The notes: a model not told the origin generated them from the letters alone. DNA of 64,000 nt from Myxococcota bacterium (GCA_963169045.1 CAUJDF010000048.1:1-64000), one strand, 5' to 3'. Positions 26,406 to 34,897 are shown, counted from the stretch's first letter. Translations and numbers: made by a program.

Positions 26406-26605
26406 GCGTCCCTCCGTTCGAAGATGCGCGCGAGCTTCCCGCCGGGCGCGCGGCGCCGCAAGGCCAATCCGACTCGAGTCTCGCCATCCTCGACGGCCTG
26501 CGGCCGCCCCCGACCGGCCGCCGCAGCTTGCGCCCGCGAGTCGGGCGCCTCGCAGCGACCCGGTCGTTGCTCGGCCTCGTCGACGCCGGAACGGCGAAGC
26601 TCGGG

Positions 26606-27307
26606 TCAGAGAGGCAGGCGGATCGCGGAGACGAGATCGCCCGGCGCGTAGAGGCGGCCGCTCACGGTCTCGAGATCGGTGGTGCGCGACGCGAGATCGG
26701 TGGCGAGGTCGACGCGGCGCCCGACGTCGAGCAGGTCGGCGATCTCGTGGGTCGTGGGGCGCAGATACACGCCCGCCTGGAACAGCGTCGCGCCGCGGCG
26801 GCGGATCTGCGCGAGGCCGACGAGCTTGCGGCGGCCGACGACGACCTCCCAGGGCGACAGGCTGCCGAAGCAGACGAGCGCGCGGTCGGCGCCCCGGGCG
26901 GCGGCCGTGTCGGCGCGGGCCTCGGCGACGTCGACCAGCCGCGCCGAGGCGCCGAGGTCGATGAGCGTGGCGACGAAGGCCTCCCCGAGCCAGCGGTAGG
27001 CGGCGGTGACGTCGTCGGCGTTGAGCGGGTGGCCCTTGGGCAGGGCGACGCTGAGGCCGAGCAGGCCCGGCTCGGCGAGCACCGCGGCGCCCCCGCCGCG
27101 GCGGCGCAGCACTGGAATGCCGCGCGCGGCGCACACCGCCTCGTCGGCCACGGGGCCCCGCTGGCCGTAACCGAGGACGAGGCACGGCGCGTCGTAGCCG
27201 TACCAGGCCACGGTGGCGGGCGCGCCACCGGCGACCGCGTCGAGCAGGGCGTCGTCGGCGGCGATGCTCTCGGCGCCGCCGCGCTCCACATAGGGCAGGA
27301 CTCTCAC
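26606..27307 (-). CDS. Lipoate-protein ligase A-like (BPL/LplA/LipB family)
   Basis: About 233 aa from a GTG at 27307 (VRVLPYVERGG). Motifs: VLRRRGGGAAVL, matching the RRxSGGG loop, and GRRKLVGLAQIRRRGATLFQAG with the catalytic Lys in RRKLVG. The His that usually follows GGGAV is not seen, so it may be an atypical or specialised member. It would attach lipoate or an octanoyl group to lipoyl domains; aceF 5 kb away is a likely target. The start is uncertain because no clear ribosome site precedes it. It is divergent from the S2P gene. Confidence 0.75.
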   Translation of the reverse strand: MRVLPYVERGGAESIAADDALLDAVAGGAPATVAWYGYDAPCLVLGYGQRGPVADEAVCAARGIPVLRRRGGGAAVLAEPGLLGLSVALPKGHPLNADDVTAAYRWLGEAFVATLIDLGASARLVDVAEARADTAAARGADRALVCFGSLSPWEVVVGRRKLVGLAQIRRRGATLFQAGVYLRPTTHEIADLLDVGRRVDLATDLASRTTDLETVSGRLYAPGDLVSAIRLPL

Positions 27308-27416
27308 GGCGGCGGATTCTACCCGTGTTTTCGCGGGGGTACACCACCTGGTGGCATGCGCCCTGCACCTGCTCCCCGAAAGTGGAACGGCCGCGAGGCC
27401 GGAAGGAGCGCAATCG

Positions 27417-28640
27417 ATGACCCCCGAGGCGCGCGGCCGCTCCCGATCATTCACGGGCGCGGGGATGCGGGTGGGTCGGCTCTTCGGGGTCGAGCTCTAC
27501 CTCGACCTGAGCCTGCTGATCATCCTGGCGCTGGTGGGCGTCAGCCTCGCCGTCGGCGTGTTCCCGGCGTGGCACCCCGAGTGGGGTCCGGCGCTCGTCT
27601 GGGGCGTGGCGGCGATGGCGGCGATGCTGTTCGTCGCATCCGTGCTGGCCCACGAGATGTCGCACGCGCTCGTCGCGAAGGCGCATGGCATCCCCATCGC
27701 CGGCATCACGCTGTTCGTCTTCGGCGGCATGACCCACATGGAGGACGAGCCGCGCACGCCACGCGCCGAGTTCCTCGTGGCCATCGTCGGACCGCTCACG
27801 AGCCTGGCGCTCGGCGTCGGGTCGTTCGCCCTCGGCACCTGGCTGGCGCGCGACGCCTTCACCACCGCCGCGGCGGACCCTGCGTCCGCGCTGCGGGGCG
27901 CCTCGCCGCTGGCGACGCTGCTCCTGTGGCTGGGGCCGATCAACGTGATCCTCGGCCTGTTCAACCTGGTCCCCGGCTTCCCGCTCGACGGCGGCCGCGT
28001 GCTGCGGGCCGTGCTCTGGGGCATGACCGGCGACCTCCGCCGCGCGACGCGCTGGGCGGCGTTCGGCGGACAGGTCGTGGCCTGGACGCTGATGGGCGCC
28101 GGCGTCGCGATGGCCCTCGGCGCGCAGGTCCCGCTGCTCGGCGGCGGCGGCGCGCAGGGGTTGTGGCTGGTGTTGATCGGCTGGTTCCTGAACAACGCGG
28201 CGCGGGCGAGCTACGAGCAGCTCGTGGTCCGCGAGTCGCTCAACAATGTGCACGTCGCCGACGTCATGCGCGTCCACCCGCTGGTGGTGCCCCCGGATCT
28301 CGACCTGCGCACCTTCGTGCTGCGCCACGCGATGGACACCGACCAGAACACCTTTCCCGTCGTCGAGGGCGACGCCCTCCTCGGCGTCGTGGATGTGCGC
28401 GCCGTACGCCGGATCCCCGAGGAGGCGTGGCCGCGTACGTCGGTCCGCGAGGTGATGACGGCGGCGGGCGAGCTGCCCGTGATGGCGCCGGACGACGAGG
28501 CGATGGAGGCGCTCCGGAACCTCGCCCTCCGGCAGGTGGATCAACTCCCGGTCGTCGAGGACGGTCACCTGCGGGGCGTGGTGCGCCAACAGGACATCAT
28601 GCGGTGGCTGTATCTCCACGGCGGACGCGCCCCGGCCTGA
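27417..28640 (+). CDS. Site-2 protease (M50) with C-terminal CBS pair
   Basis: 407 aa. The N-terminal half has about six membrane helices with the zinc motif HEMSH and the third metal ligand in NLVPGFPLDGGRVLRA. The C-terminal half contains two CBS domains (about residues 275-400: VADVMRVHPLVV and VREVMTAAGELPVM). This is the Rip3/SpoIVFB-like arrangement of intramembrane proteases that cleave membrane-bound regulators, with CBS domains sensing adenylate nucleotides. The ATG at 27417 has GGAAGGAG upstream. Confidence 0.92.
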   Translation: MTPEARGRSRSFTGAGMRVGRLFGVELYLDLSLLIILALVGVSLAVGVFPAWHPEWGPALVWGVAAMAAMLFVASVLAHEMSHALVAKAHGIPIAGITLFVFGGMTHMEDEPRTPRAEFLVAIVGPLTSLALGVGSFALGTWLARDAFTTAAADPASALRGASPLATLLLWLGPINVILGLFNLVPGFPLDGGRVLRAVLWGMTGDLRRATRWAAFGGQVVAWTLMGAGVAMALGAQVPLLGGGGAQGLWLVLIGWFLNNAARASYEQLVVRESLNNVHVADVMRVHPLVVPPDLDLRTFVLRHAMDTDQNTFPVVEGDALLGVVDVRAVRRIPEEAWPRTSVREVMTAAGELPVMAPDDEAMEALRNLALRQVDQLPVVEDGHLRGVVRQQDIMRWLYLHGGRAPA

Positions 28641-28786
28641 CCCGGCGCCGGGGACTTCCGCCACGCGTCACCGGCGCGTGACGGCTCCGCGGTGCGTGAG
28701 AGACGGCGGGCCCAGCCGCTGGTCCGGCTCTTGCGAGCGTCGCCCGGGGGCGGTGGAACAACACCGATTTGCACTCGGGGTGCGCG

Positions 28787-29287
28787 ATGCACGACGAACT
28801 CTTCCTCGAAAAGATCCGCGAGCGCGGCGCGCTCACGTCGCCCGAGCAGGCCCGCGCCGTGGCCGAGGCCACCCTCGAGGCGGTCGGCGAGCTGCTGGTC
28901 GACCGCGACCGCCTGCGCCTGGCGCAGGCGCTGCCCACCCCCTTCGGCGAGGCGCTGCGCCGCGGCGCGCCCGGCCAGGACTTCGACCTCGAGGACTTCT
29001 ATCGACGCGTGCAACGGCGCGAAGGCGTGGCGCCGGGCTTCGGGGTCGAGCACGCCCAGGCGGTGTGCCTGGCGATCGCCGCCGCGCTGGGCGAGGAGCT
29101 GACGGTCTACCTCGTCCGGCGCCTGCCCGACGAGTTCGCGCCGCTCTTCAGCCGCCGCCGCTTCGAGCCCACGGCGCCGCCCGACGCGCACCACACCGCG
29201 CCGCAGGTGGCTGCCGGCTTCGGCTCCACACTGTCGACGGGCCGCTTCGGCAGCCGCGACCCCGTCGCCGAGCACCACCGGCGCTGA
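28787..29287 (+). CDS. DUF2267 protein
   Basis: 166 aa. The region of residues about 5-120 is helical and matches the DUF2267 pattern of repeated helical segments (TLEAVGELLVDRDRLRLAQALP, FYRRVQRREGV, VCLAIAAALGEELT, VRRLPDEFAPLF). Its C-terminus is disordered (GFGSTLSTGRFG). DUF2267 proteins occur in many stress-related gene sets, but their biochemical role is not known. It follows the S2P gene at 146 bp and converges on the HHE gene. Start choice at ATG 28787 is based on the MHDELF beginning and upstream GGGG. Confidence 0.7.
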   Translation: MHDELFLEKIRERGALTSPEQARAVAEATLEAVGELLVDRDRLRLAQALPTPFGEALRRGAPGQDFDLEDFYRRVQRREGVAPGFGVEHAQAVCLAIAAALGEELTVYLVRRLPDEFAPLFSRRRFEPTAPPDAHHTAPQVAAGFGSTLSTGRFGSRDPVAEHHRR

Positions 29288-29315
29288 CGGTCGTCGACGC
29301 GTCCTGCCGCCGTCG

Positions 29316-29816
29316 TCAGGCGTCGCACAGACGCGGAAAGAGGCAGTCGCGCTCGAGGCGCAGATAGGCGGTCAGCTCGGCGTCGAACAGCGCCAGCTCG
29401 CGCCAGAGCGCCCCCCACTCGGCCGACGGCGGGATGACGATGTCGTCGCCGTGCGTCAGCGCCCGCAGGCGCCGCAACGGTTCGCGAAGCCCGACCTCCT
29501 CGGCGCGCAGGCCGCGCACGACGTCGTCGGCGGGCAAGCCGGCGCGCACCGCGGGGAAGAGCGCCTCCTCCTCGCGATCCATCCGCAGCAAGAGGACGTC
29601 GCGCAGCTCGAGGATCGAGGCGCCCACGCTGATCAGCAGGACGGGGTGGTCGCGCCCGTGGAGCGTCAGCACGCGCCGGGCGAGGGCCTCGAGGCGGGGC
29701 AGGCCCTCGCGGAACGAGGCATGGAAGCGATCGGCGACGCGCCCGGCCAGCTCGCCGAGCGTGGCCGCGTCCATGGCCGCCGTCGTCCCGTTCGCCTGGG
29801 TGACTGTTCGCCCCAT
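29316..29816 (-). CDS. Hemerythrin/HHE domain protein, RIC (YtfE/ScdA)-like
   Basis: 166 aa, all helical. The diiron HHE pattern can be traced: RFHASFREGLPRL, VLTLHGRDH, REEEALFPAV, LRALTHGDD and AYLRLERDCLFPRL. Such proteins bind oxygen or NO at a diiron site and, in the RIC branch, repair iron-sulfur clusters damaged by nitrosative or oxidative stress. I infer the RIC branch from the LEEEALFP/ECLFPRL style but the exact ligand set was not proven. It is convergent with the DUF2267 gene. Confidence 0.68.
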   Translation of the reverse strand: MGRTVTQANGTTAAMDAATLGELAGRVADRFHASFREGLPRLEALARRVLTLHGRDHPVLLISVGASILELRDVLLLRMDREEEALFPAVRAGLPADDVVRGLRAEEVGLREPLRRLRALTHGDDIVIPPSAEWGALWRELALFDAELTAYLRLERDCLFPRLCDA

Positions 29817-30101
29817 CGCCTCCCCCCACGCTCTTCGCGCCCGGACAACGCAACAAGCGGGCCAGCGCCGAATATTTTGAGACGCGCGCGCGCATCGTCG
29901 CCGATTGAGAACGGACCGTGACGCTCCGTCTCGCCGGCGCTGTCACGCCGCGGTGGCGCCATCCCTCGATCGCCTTGCGCCATGGGGCCATGACTGTTCC
30001 CTCGCCGTGACGAAGCGACGTTTCGGGCGCGAATCGGTCAGCGAGACATGGCCGGGATGGGCTGTCTCGCTGCCCTCCGGATGCACAATGCAGGGATCAT
30101 C

Positions 30102-30130
30102 TTGACGACGGCGGCGGGAGAGCCTATTGC
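30102..30130 (+). promoter_or_regulatory. Sigma70-like promoter of the Gly-rich lipoprotein gene
   Basis: TTGACG at 30102-30107, a 17-bp spacer and TATTGC at 30125-30130. The predicted start is near 30137, leaving a leader of about 44 nt before the ATG at 30181, whose ribosome site is GGGGGAG. Together with the upstream bases from 29817 this 364-bp intergenic stretch shows no other gene. Confidence 0.5.
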
Positions 30131-30180
30131 GTGCGCTCTGGCCTCCGCTGGAGTGAGGCCGGTTGGACGGGGGAGACGAG

Positions 30181-30903
30181 ATGAAGCGTTCCTTCCTGGG
30201 CTCGATGTTGCCGCTCGTGCTGGCGGCGTTCGCCATGACGCTGGCAGCCTGCGACGTCGAGGACGAGGCCGACGGCGGCACCGGCTCCGGCGGCACGGAC
30301 GGCGGCGCCGGCGCAGGCGGCGAAGGCGGCGCCGGCGGCGAAGGCGGTCAGGGTGGCCAGGGCGGCCAGGGCGGCCAGGGCGGTCAGGGCGGTCAGGGCG
30401 GCATGGGTGGCGGCGGCGAGGACTGCGACACCGCCTGCGGCCAGGTCTCCGGCTGCGCCGGGAACGCCGCGGTCGAGTGTCCGGGCGGCGACGGCAACGG
30501 CGCCGACCTGGCGGCCGCGTGCGTGCAGCTCTGCAACGAGAACGACGCCGCCGCGGAGATCGGCCCGACGAGCGATTGCGACGATCTGTTCGCGCTGCTG
30601 AAGGACCTCGACGAGACGGGCGCCGTGGACCAGCTCTGCGAGAACCCGATCGGCGCCACCTGCGACGACGCCGACGGCATCGAGATCGGCGTGTGCATCG
30701 ACTCCGGCGACTGCGAAGGCATGGCGGTGCAGGGCGAGTGCGACGGCCCGGCCAATCTGCAGTGCTGCCTCGCATACACCTGCGATGCCGATGGCACCGA
30801 GGGTCAGTGCCTGAACGCCGACTACTGCACGTCGCAGGGCGGCACGCCGATGGCCGGCTTCTGCAACGGCCCGGCGAACGTCCAGTGCTGCACCGGCCTC
30901 TGA
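30181..30903 (+). CDS. Gly-rich, Cys-rich lipoprotein
   Basis: 240 aa. MKRSFLGSMLPLVLAAFAMTLAAC is a signal peptide with a lipobox (Cys24; next residue Asp25, which in E. coli would favour retention in the inner membrane). Residues about 30-80 are Gly-rich with six GGQ triplets and act as a tether. The remaining C-terminal half has many cysteines that should form disulfides, and the last 70 residues contain a motif repeated twice: C(N/D)GPAN-(L/V)QCC. Function unknown; a displayed surface protein is likely. Such Gly-tethered Cys-rich lipoproteins are common in Myxococcota. Confidence 0.8.
   Translation: MKRSFLGSMLPLVLAAFAMTLAACDVEDEADGGTGSGGTDGGAGAGGEGGAGGEGGQGGQGGQGGQGGQGGQGGMGGGGEDCDTACGQVSGCAGNAAVECPGGDGNGADLAAACVQLCNENDAAAEIGPTSDCDDLFALLKDLDETGAVDQLCENPIGATCDDADGIEIGVCIDSGDCEGMAVQGECDGPANLQCCLAYTCDADGTEGQCLNADYCTSQGGTPMAGFCNGPANVQCCTGL
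30343..30396 (+). repeat. Six tandem 9-bp units encoding GGQ
   Basis: Bases 30343-30396 hold six in-frame 9-mers (GGY GGY CAG), with only silent differences at Gly codons, in the Gly-rich tether of the 30181-30903 lipoprotein. The stretch before and after also encodes Gly-rich units. Nine-base units give length variation without frameshift. Confidence 0.85.
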
Positions 30904-30912
30904 GCCGTCGAA

Positions 30913-30938
30913 GCGGGCGGGGCGAATGCTCCGCCCGC
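30913..30938. terminator. Bidirectional stem-loop between convergent genes
   Basis: GCGGGCGGGG-cgaatg-CTCCGCCCGC, 10-bp arms with one mismatch (a G-T in RNA) and a 6-nt loop, lies in the 40-bp gap between convergent genes 30181-30903 (+) and 30944-32161 (-). No U-tract is seen on either side, so the terminator call is tentative. Confidence 0.45.
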
Positions 30939-30943
30939 CGCCT

Positions 30944-32161
30944 TCACTGGCAGTAGAAGCCCGTCTCGTCGTCTATCCAGCCGCAGACCTGTCCCTGGGC
31001 CGCACAATCGACCTGATACAGCCGGCCGTCCTCGCACCACAGCGCGAGATCGCCTTCGCACGCGCCGAAGAAGTCGACGTCGCCGCACTCGTTCACCGCA
31101 GGCGGCGGATCATCGGGCGGGGGGCCGTCCGGCGCAGCCTGATCGGGATGGCAGTAGAAGCCGGTCTGCTCGCTGATCCAACCGCAGATCTGTCCCAGGG
31201 TGCCGCAGTCGGCCCGGCGCAGCACGCCGTCGACACACCAGACCGCGACGTCACCCTCGCAGGCGCCGAGGTAGTCGACGTCGCCGCAGCCGTCGACGGG
31301 CGGCTCGTCGGGCGGCCCGGCGCCCGGGGCGAGGCAGTAGTTGCCGGTGACCTCGTCGATCCAGCCGCAAGTGGCGCCCTCGGCGGCGCAGTCGACCTCG
31401 CGCAGAACGCCCGAGGCGCACCAGAGGGCGACGTCGCCATCGCAGACGCCGAGATAGTCGACCTCGCCGCAGCCGCCGTCCGGCGGCGGATCGTCGTCCG
31501 GTGGCGGATCGTCGTCGCCGGGCAGCTCGCCGCCGTCGCCGCAGTAGTAGCCGGTCTCCTCGTCGACGAAGGCGCAGCGCTCGCCGAACTCGGCGCAGTC
31601 GACCCGCTCGAGGCGGCCGTCGTTGCACCAGACCGCGACGTCGCCGTCACAGTCGCCGAGGTAGTCGACGTCGCCGCAGCCGCCGGCCGGCGGTGGATCG
31701 CCGTCGCCGGGCAGCCCGGGATCGTCGGGCGGCTCGACGCCGGGCGCGCCCTCGATGCACGTGTGGCGGCCCATGCCGTCGTCGAAGTCGCAGGCCAGGC
31801 CGTACTCGTCGCAGTCGACCTGGCGGACGCGGCCACCGTCGCACCACAACGCGATGGCGCCGCGGCAGCTGCCCTCGGCGGTCACCCCGCCGCACGCGTC
31901 GACGCCGCCCGGCGGGGGCGCGTCGGGCGGGGCCACGGGGTCGCCGTCGGGCCCGGGGTCGACCGGCTTGGCGGGCGGCGCGACGGGCGGTGGCTTCTCG
32001 CGGCTCTCCCGGCGCGGCGGCTTCGGCGGCGGGCTGCCGCGCTCGTCGGAGGGGACGACGGGCAGGCCGCCGTCGGGCTCGCCGGCGGCGCCCTCCATGC
32101 CCGCGCAGCCGGCGGCGGAGACCGCCAACACCGCGAACCCGAAGAGCTTTCGGTGCGTCAC
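30944..32161 (-). CDS. Lipoprotein with five tandem six-Cys repeats
   Basis: 405 aa from a GTG at 32161 that overlaps the stop of the upstream protease gene by 4 bp (GTGA). The start MTHRKLFGFAVLAVSAAGC gives a signal peptide with a weak lipobox (Cys19). A Pro-rich spacer (to about residue 85) is followed by five repeats of about 47 aa, each CG-x-V-x3-G-x-C-x-G-x4-WC-x2-G-x-L-x3-DC-x4-G-x2-C-x6-(T)GxYC with six cysteines, joined by Pro/Asp/Gly-rich linkers. The same module occurs in the upstream protease. Function unknown; probably a binding or adhesion module. Confidence 0.78.
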   Translation of the reverse strand: MTHRKLFGFAVLAVSAAGCAGMEGAAGEPDGGLPVVPSDERGSPPPKPPRRESREKPPPVAPPAKPVDPGPDGDPVAPPDAPPPGGVDACGGVTAEGSCRGAIALWCDGGRVRQVDCDEYGLACDFDDGMGRHTCIEGAPGVEPPDDPGLPGDGDPPPAGGCGDVDYLGDCDGDVAVWCNDGRLERVDCAEFGERCAFVDEETGYYCGDGGELPGDDDPPPDDDPPPDGGCGEVDYLGVCDGDVALWCASGVLREVDCAAEGATCGWIDEVTGNYCLAPGAGPPDEPPVDGCGDVDYLGACEGDVAVWCVDGVLRRADCGTLGQICGWISEQTGFYCHPDQAAPDGPPPDDPPPAVNECGDVDFFGACEGDLALWCEDGRLYQVDCAAQGQVCGWIDDETGFYCQ

Positions 32162-33471
32162 CCCCCGCCCCTCCGCCGGCGGTGCAAGAGCCCGCCGAGC
32201 ATCAGCGCGGCGAGGGCCACGCCCGACGGGGCGCCGCTCGCCTGGGCGCAGCCGCCGCCCTCGAACTTCGTCGCGCGGGCGCCCTGCAGGTCGTCCTCGC
32301 TGCCGGGCAGCGCGCCCGAGGAGACCGTCGCGTCGTCTCGGACGGACGGGAGGCCGGCGTCGCTCTCCGGCGCGGGCATGGGCGCGCGGCGCTGGCACAC
32401 GGCCCCCCCGCCGTCGGACGCGCACCGCGCGCCCTGGACGCTGCAGTCGTCGCGGAAGACCTGCCCGGCGTCGCAGCGCACGATCACGTCGCCGTCGCAG
32501 CGCCCCGCCGCCGTCTCGCCGCCGCACGGATCGACAGCCTCCGGCTCCCGGCAGTAGAAGCCGGTCTCGTCGTCGACGTAGCCGCAGACGCGCCCCTCGC
32601 CGGCGCAGTCGCGGCGCGCGAGGCGGCCGTCGTCGCACCAGACGGCGACGTTGCCGTCGCAGGCGCCCCGGTAGTCGACCTGGCCGCACGGCTCGCCCGG
32701 CTCCTCGCCGGGACGCACGGTCGTGGCGATGCCGTCGATCCAGCCGGCGACGACGTCGAGCCGGGTGAGCGCGTCGACCCCGAGGCAGCTCGAGTCGCCA
32801 CCGTGCTCCACGCCGAGCACGACGGCCGTCCCGTCGGCGCCCGTCGTCAGCACGGGGCCGCCCGAGTCGCCGAAGCAGATGCCCTGCCGGCCGCGGCCGT
32901 CCACCCGAACGAACACCGGATCGACCTGGATGAGCTCGACGGCGGCGAAGTAGCGGCCCGTGCGCGACGGATCGAACGTCTCGCCATAGCCGCTGGCCTC
33001 GACCTCGCGACCGATGATCGAGTCGTCGAGCGTGGCACGGTTGAAGGCGATGGGCACGAGCGCGGGCACCGCCCCGATCACGTCCTGCTCGAGGATCAAG
33101 AGCGCGACGTCGTGTTGCGGATGCTCGTGCACCTCGGCCACGCCGAACGTGCCGTTGGGCTGGGTGGGCAAGAGACCCACGCTGAAGCCGATCTCCGTCG
33201 CCGTCTGGTCGGCGGTGCAGTGCTTCGCGGTGGCGACGACGCGGGGGCCGATGACCGTTCCGGTGCAGAAGTTGCCCTCGGCCCAGCCGGCGGCATGCAG
33301 CCAGCCGATCGCCAGCTTCTCGCCCTCGGACAGCGGCACGACCCGGGGCTCGCGCGTGCCGTTGCGGATGGCCGACGCGCTGGTGTCGAGGGGCGGCGGC
33401 GCCTCGGCCGGCGCGCACGCCGCGGCCGACAGGCCCGTCGCGATCGAGATGGTGAGGAGACCCCGCCGCAT
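32158..33471 (-). CDS. Secreted trypsin-like serine protease with six-Cys modules and MYXO-CTERM-like tail
   Basis: 437 aa. The signal peptide ends near Ala18-Cys19. The S1-type peptidase occupies residues about 36-260 with the triad His84 (TAKHC), Asp121 (QHDVALLIL) and Ser203 (GDSGGP). Two Cys-rich modules follow (about 270-325 and 330-375). The C-terminal tail has GGC, a hydrophobic helix (VALAALMLGGLL) and HRRRR, which matches the MYXO-CTERM sorting signal of Myxococcota. The protein should reach the cell surface or outer membrane vesicles. It overlaps the 30944-32161 gene by 4 bp, so the two are co-translated. Confidence 0.85.
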   Translation of the reverse strand: MRRGLLTISIATGLSAAACAPAEAPPPLDTSASAIRNGTREPRVVPLSEGEKLAIGWLHAAGWAEGNFCTGTVIGPRVVATAKHCTADQTATEIGFSVGLLPTQPNGTFGVAEVHEHPQHDVALLILEQDVIGAVPALVPIAFNRATLDDSIIGREVEASGYGETFDPSRTGRYFAAVELIQVDPVFVRVDGRGRQGICFGDSGGPVLTTGADGTAVVLGVEHGGDSSCLGVDALTRLDVVAGWIDGIATTVRPGEEPGEPCGQVDYRGACDGNVAVWCDDGRLARRDCAGEGRVCGYVDDETGFYCREPEAVDPCGGETAAGRCDGDVIVRCDAGQVFRDDCSVQGARCASDGGGAVCQRRAPMPAPESDAGLPSVRDDATVSSGALPGSEDDLQGARATKFEGGGCAQASGAPSGVALAALMLGGLLHRRRRGGG

Positions 33472-33546
33472 GCGCGCCTCAGCGTAGCAAGATGCGTGCG
33501 CCGCCGTCACGTCGCGCAACACCGTCGCGAGTGTGACCCGCGTGTC

Positions 33547-34743
33547 TCAGGGCATGACCTGGTTGCGGCCCGCCTTTTTCGCCTTGTAGAGCTGCTGGTC
33601 CGCGGACTTCACGACTGCGGGCGGCGATTCGCTCGCGCGCTCGGCGGCGCCGATGCTCACGGTGACCGCGACCTCCTTGCGGGCCCCCTTCGTCGCCCTG
33701 GGCTTCGCAGGCTTCTTGCGCGGGCGGCCGGCGGCGCGGATGACGAAGCGGCTGTCGGCGATGCGCGCGCGCAGGTCCTCGAGGTGGGGCCGGGCCTCGT
33801 CGAGGCCGCGCCCGGGGAAGAGCACGGTGAACTCCTCGCCGCCGTAGCGGAACGCGCGTCCGCCGCCCGTCACGCCCGCGAGGCGCGAGGCGACCATGCG
33901 CAGGACCTCGTCGCCGGCGTCGTGGCCGTACTTGTCGTTGAACTTCTTGAAGTGGTCGACGTCGACCATCGCCACCGTATAGGTGCCCGTCAGGCGCTGC
34001 AGGGCCTCGTCGAGGGCGCGCCGCCCCGGCAGGCCGGTGAGCTGGTCGCGAAAGGCGAGCGAGTACGTCGTCTCCACCAGCGCCAGCAGCAGCACCACGC
34101 CGGCCGTCGCGACGTAGACGCGGAAGACGACGCTCTCGGGCGGGGTGTGCAGGGCGACGACGAACGCGGCGAGGGCGCCCAGAAGGCCGCTCTCGAGGGG
34201 GCCGCGGGTCATGGCGAACCGCACGAGCAGCACCAGCGCGCCCACGATCGTCGCGAGCGCCGCGGGCCACGCCAGCGGCGTCCAGGACGGCAGCGGCGCG
34301 TCGAGGAGCGGCCGGGTGAAGGCAGCGCCGAGGCGGGTCCCCGCCGGACCCGCGAGCACGCCGAGCAGCACCGCCTGGACCGCCAGGACGCCCCACCTCG
34401 ACAGCGCCGCCGGGGTCACGAGACCCCGCTCCCGCAGGAGCGCGAAGAGCGCGACGTCGAGCGGCACGAAGACGGCGACCGCCTGCAAGGCCACGGGCGA
34501 GCCCAGCCGCTGCGCCGCCTCGGCGCCGAGGCCCAGCGAGAGCGCCGCGAAGACCACGCGCCCGCGCCCGAAGCGCCAGGCGAGGCCGACCGCCGCCGCG
34601 AGGGTCAGGTAGGGCGCCAGCGACCAGACGGCGCCGGCCTCGAGCGGCGCCGCGCGCGTGCGCAGCCACACCGCGACCGCCGCCAGTGGCAGCAGGGCGG
34701 GCCAGCAGAGCGCGAAGAACGCGCGGGCCAGCGGGGTGCGCAT
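33547..34743 (-). CDS. Membrane diguanylate cyclase (GGDEF)
   Basis: 398 aa. About seven hydrophobic helices (residues 5-215) are followed by a short linker and a GGDEF domain with DQLTGLPGRRALDEAL, MVDVDHFKKFNDKYGHDAGDEVLR and the active YGGEEFTVL. The usual inhibitory RxxD I-site just before GGEEF is missing (GGGRAFRYGGEEF), so product inhibition is unlikely. A basic insertion (RPRKKPAKPRATKGARKE) precedes the last strand. The ATG at 34743 has GGAGGAGGG upstream. It is divergent from a histidine kinase gene. Confidence 0.93.
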   Translation of the reverse strand: MRTPLARAFFALCWPALLPLAAVAVWLRTRAAPLEAGAVWSLAPYLTLAAAVGLAWRFGRGRVVFAALSLGLGAEAAQRLGSPVALQAVAVFVPLDVALFALLRERGLVTPAALSRWGVLAVQAVLLGVLAGPAGTRLGAAFTRPLLDAPLPSWTPLAWPAALATIVGALVLLVRFAMTRGPLESGLLGALAAFVVALHTPPESVVFRVYVATAGVVLLLALVETTYSLAFRDQLTGLPGRRALDEALQRLTGTYTVAMVDVDHFKKFNDKYGHDAGDEVLRMVASRLAGVTGGGRAFRYGGEEFTVLFPGRGLDEARPHLEDLRARIADSRFVIRAAGRPRKKPAKPRATKGARKEVAVTVSIGAAERASESPPAVVKSADQQLYKAKKAGRNQVMP

Positions 34744-34868
34744 CGCCCTCCTCCGGGGTGTGGGGCGACGGTATCCGAGTGGCGGCGGAACCGCCACATT
34801 GACGCACTGCACCCCGGATGTGCGTGAACGCACGACAGTTTCTGCGTGCAGCGTCGGTCGCGCACGCC

Positions 34869-34897
34869 TTGACGAGCGTCCGGGAACATTGAATGTT
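34869..34897 (+). promoter_or_regulatory. Promoter with overlapping palindrome upstream of histidine kinase gene
   Basis: TTGACG (34869-34874), 17-bp spacer, AATGTT (34892-34897). The -10 half lies inside a perfect inverted repeat AACATT-g-AATGTT (34885-34897), so a dimeric regulator bound there would block the promoter. A strong ribosome site (GGGGAGGAA) and the ATG at 34915 follow. Confidence 0.4.

Noticed and set aside
31501-34827. 1108-codon plus-strand frame opposite the lipoprotein, protease and cyclase genes
   Set aside because: Its product is almost only Arg, Ala, Gly and Pro with no fold, and three well-supported genes lie on the other strand.
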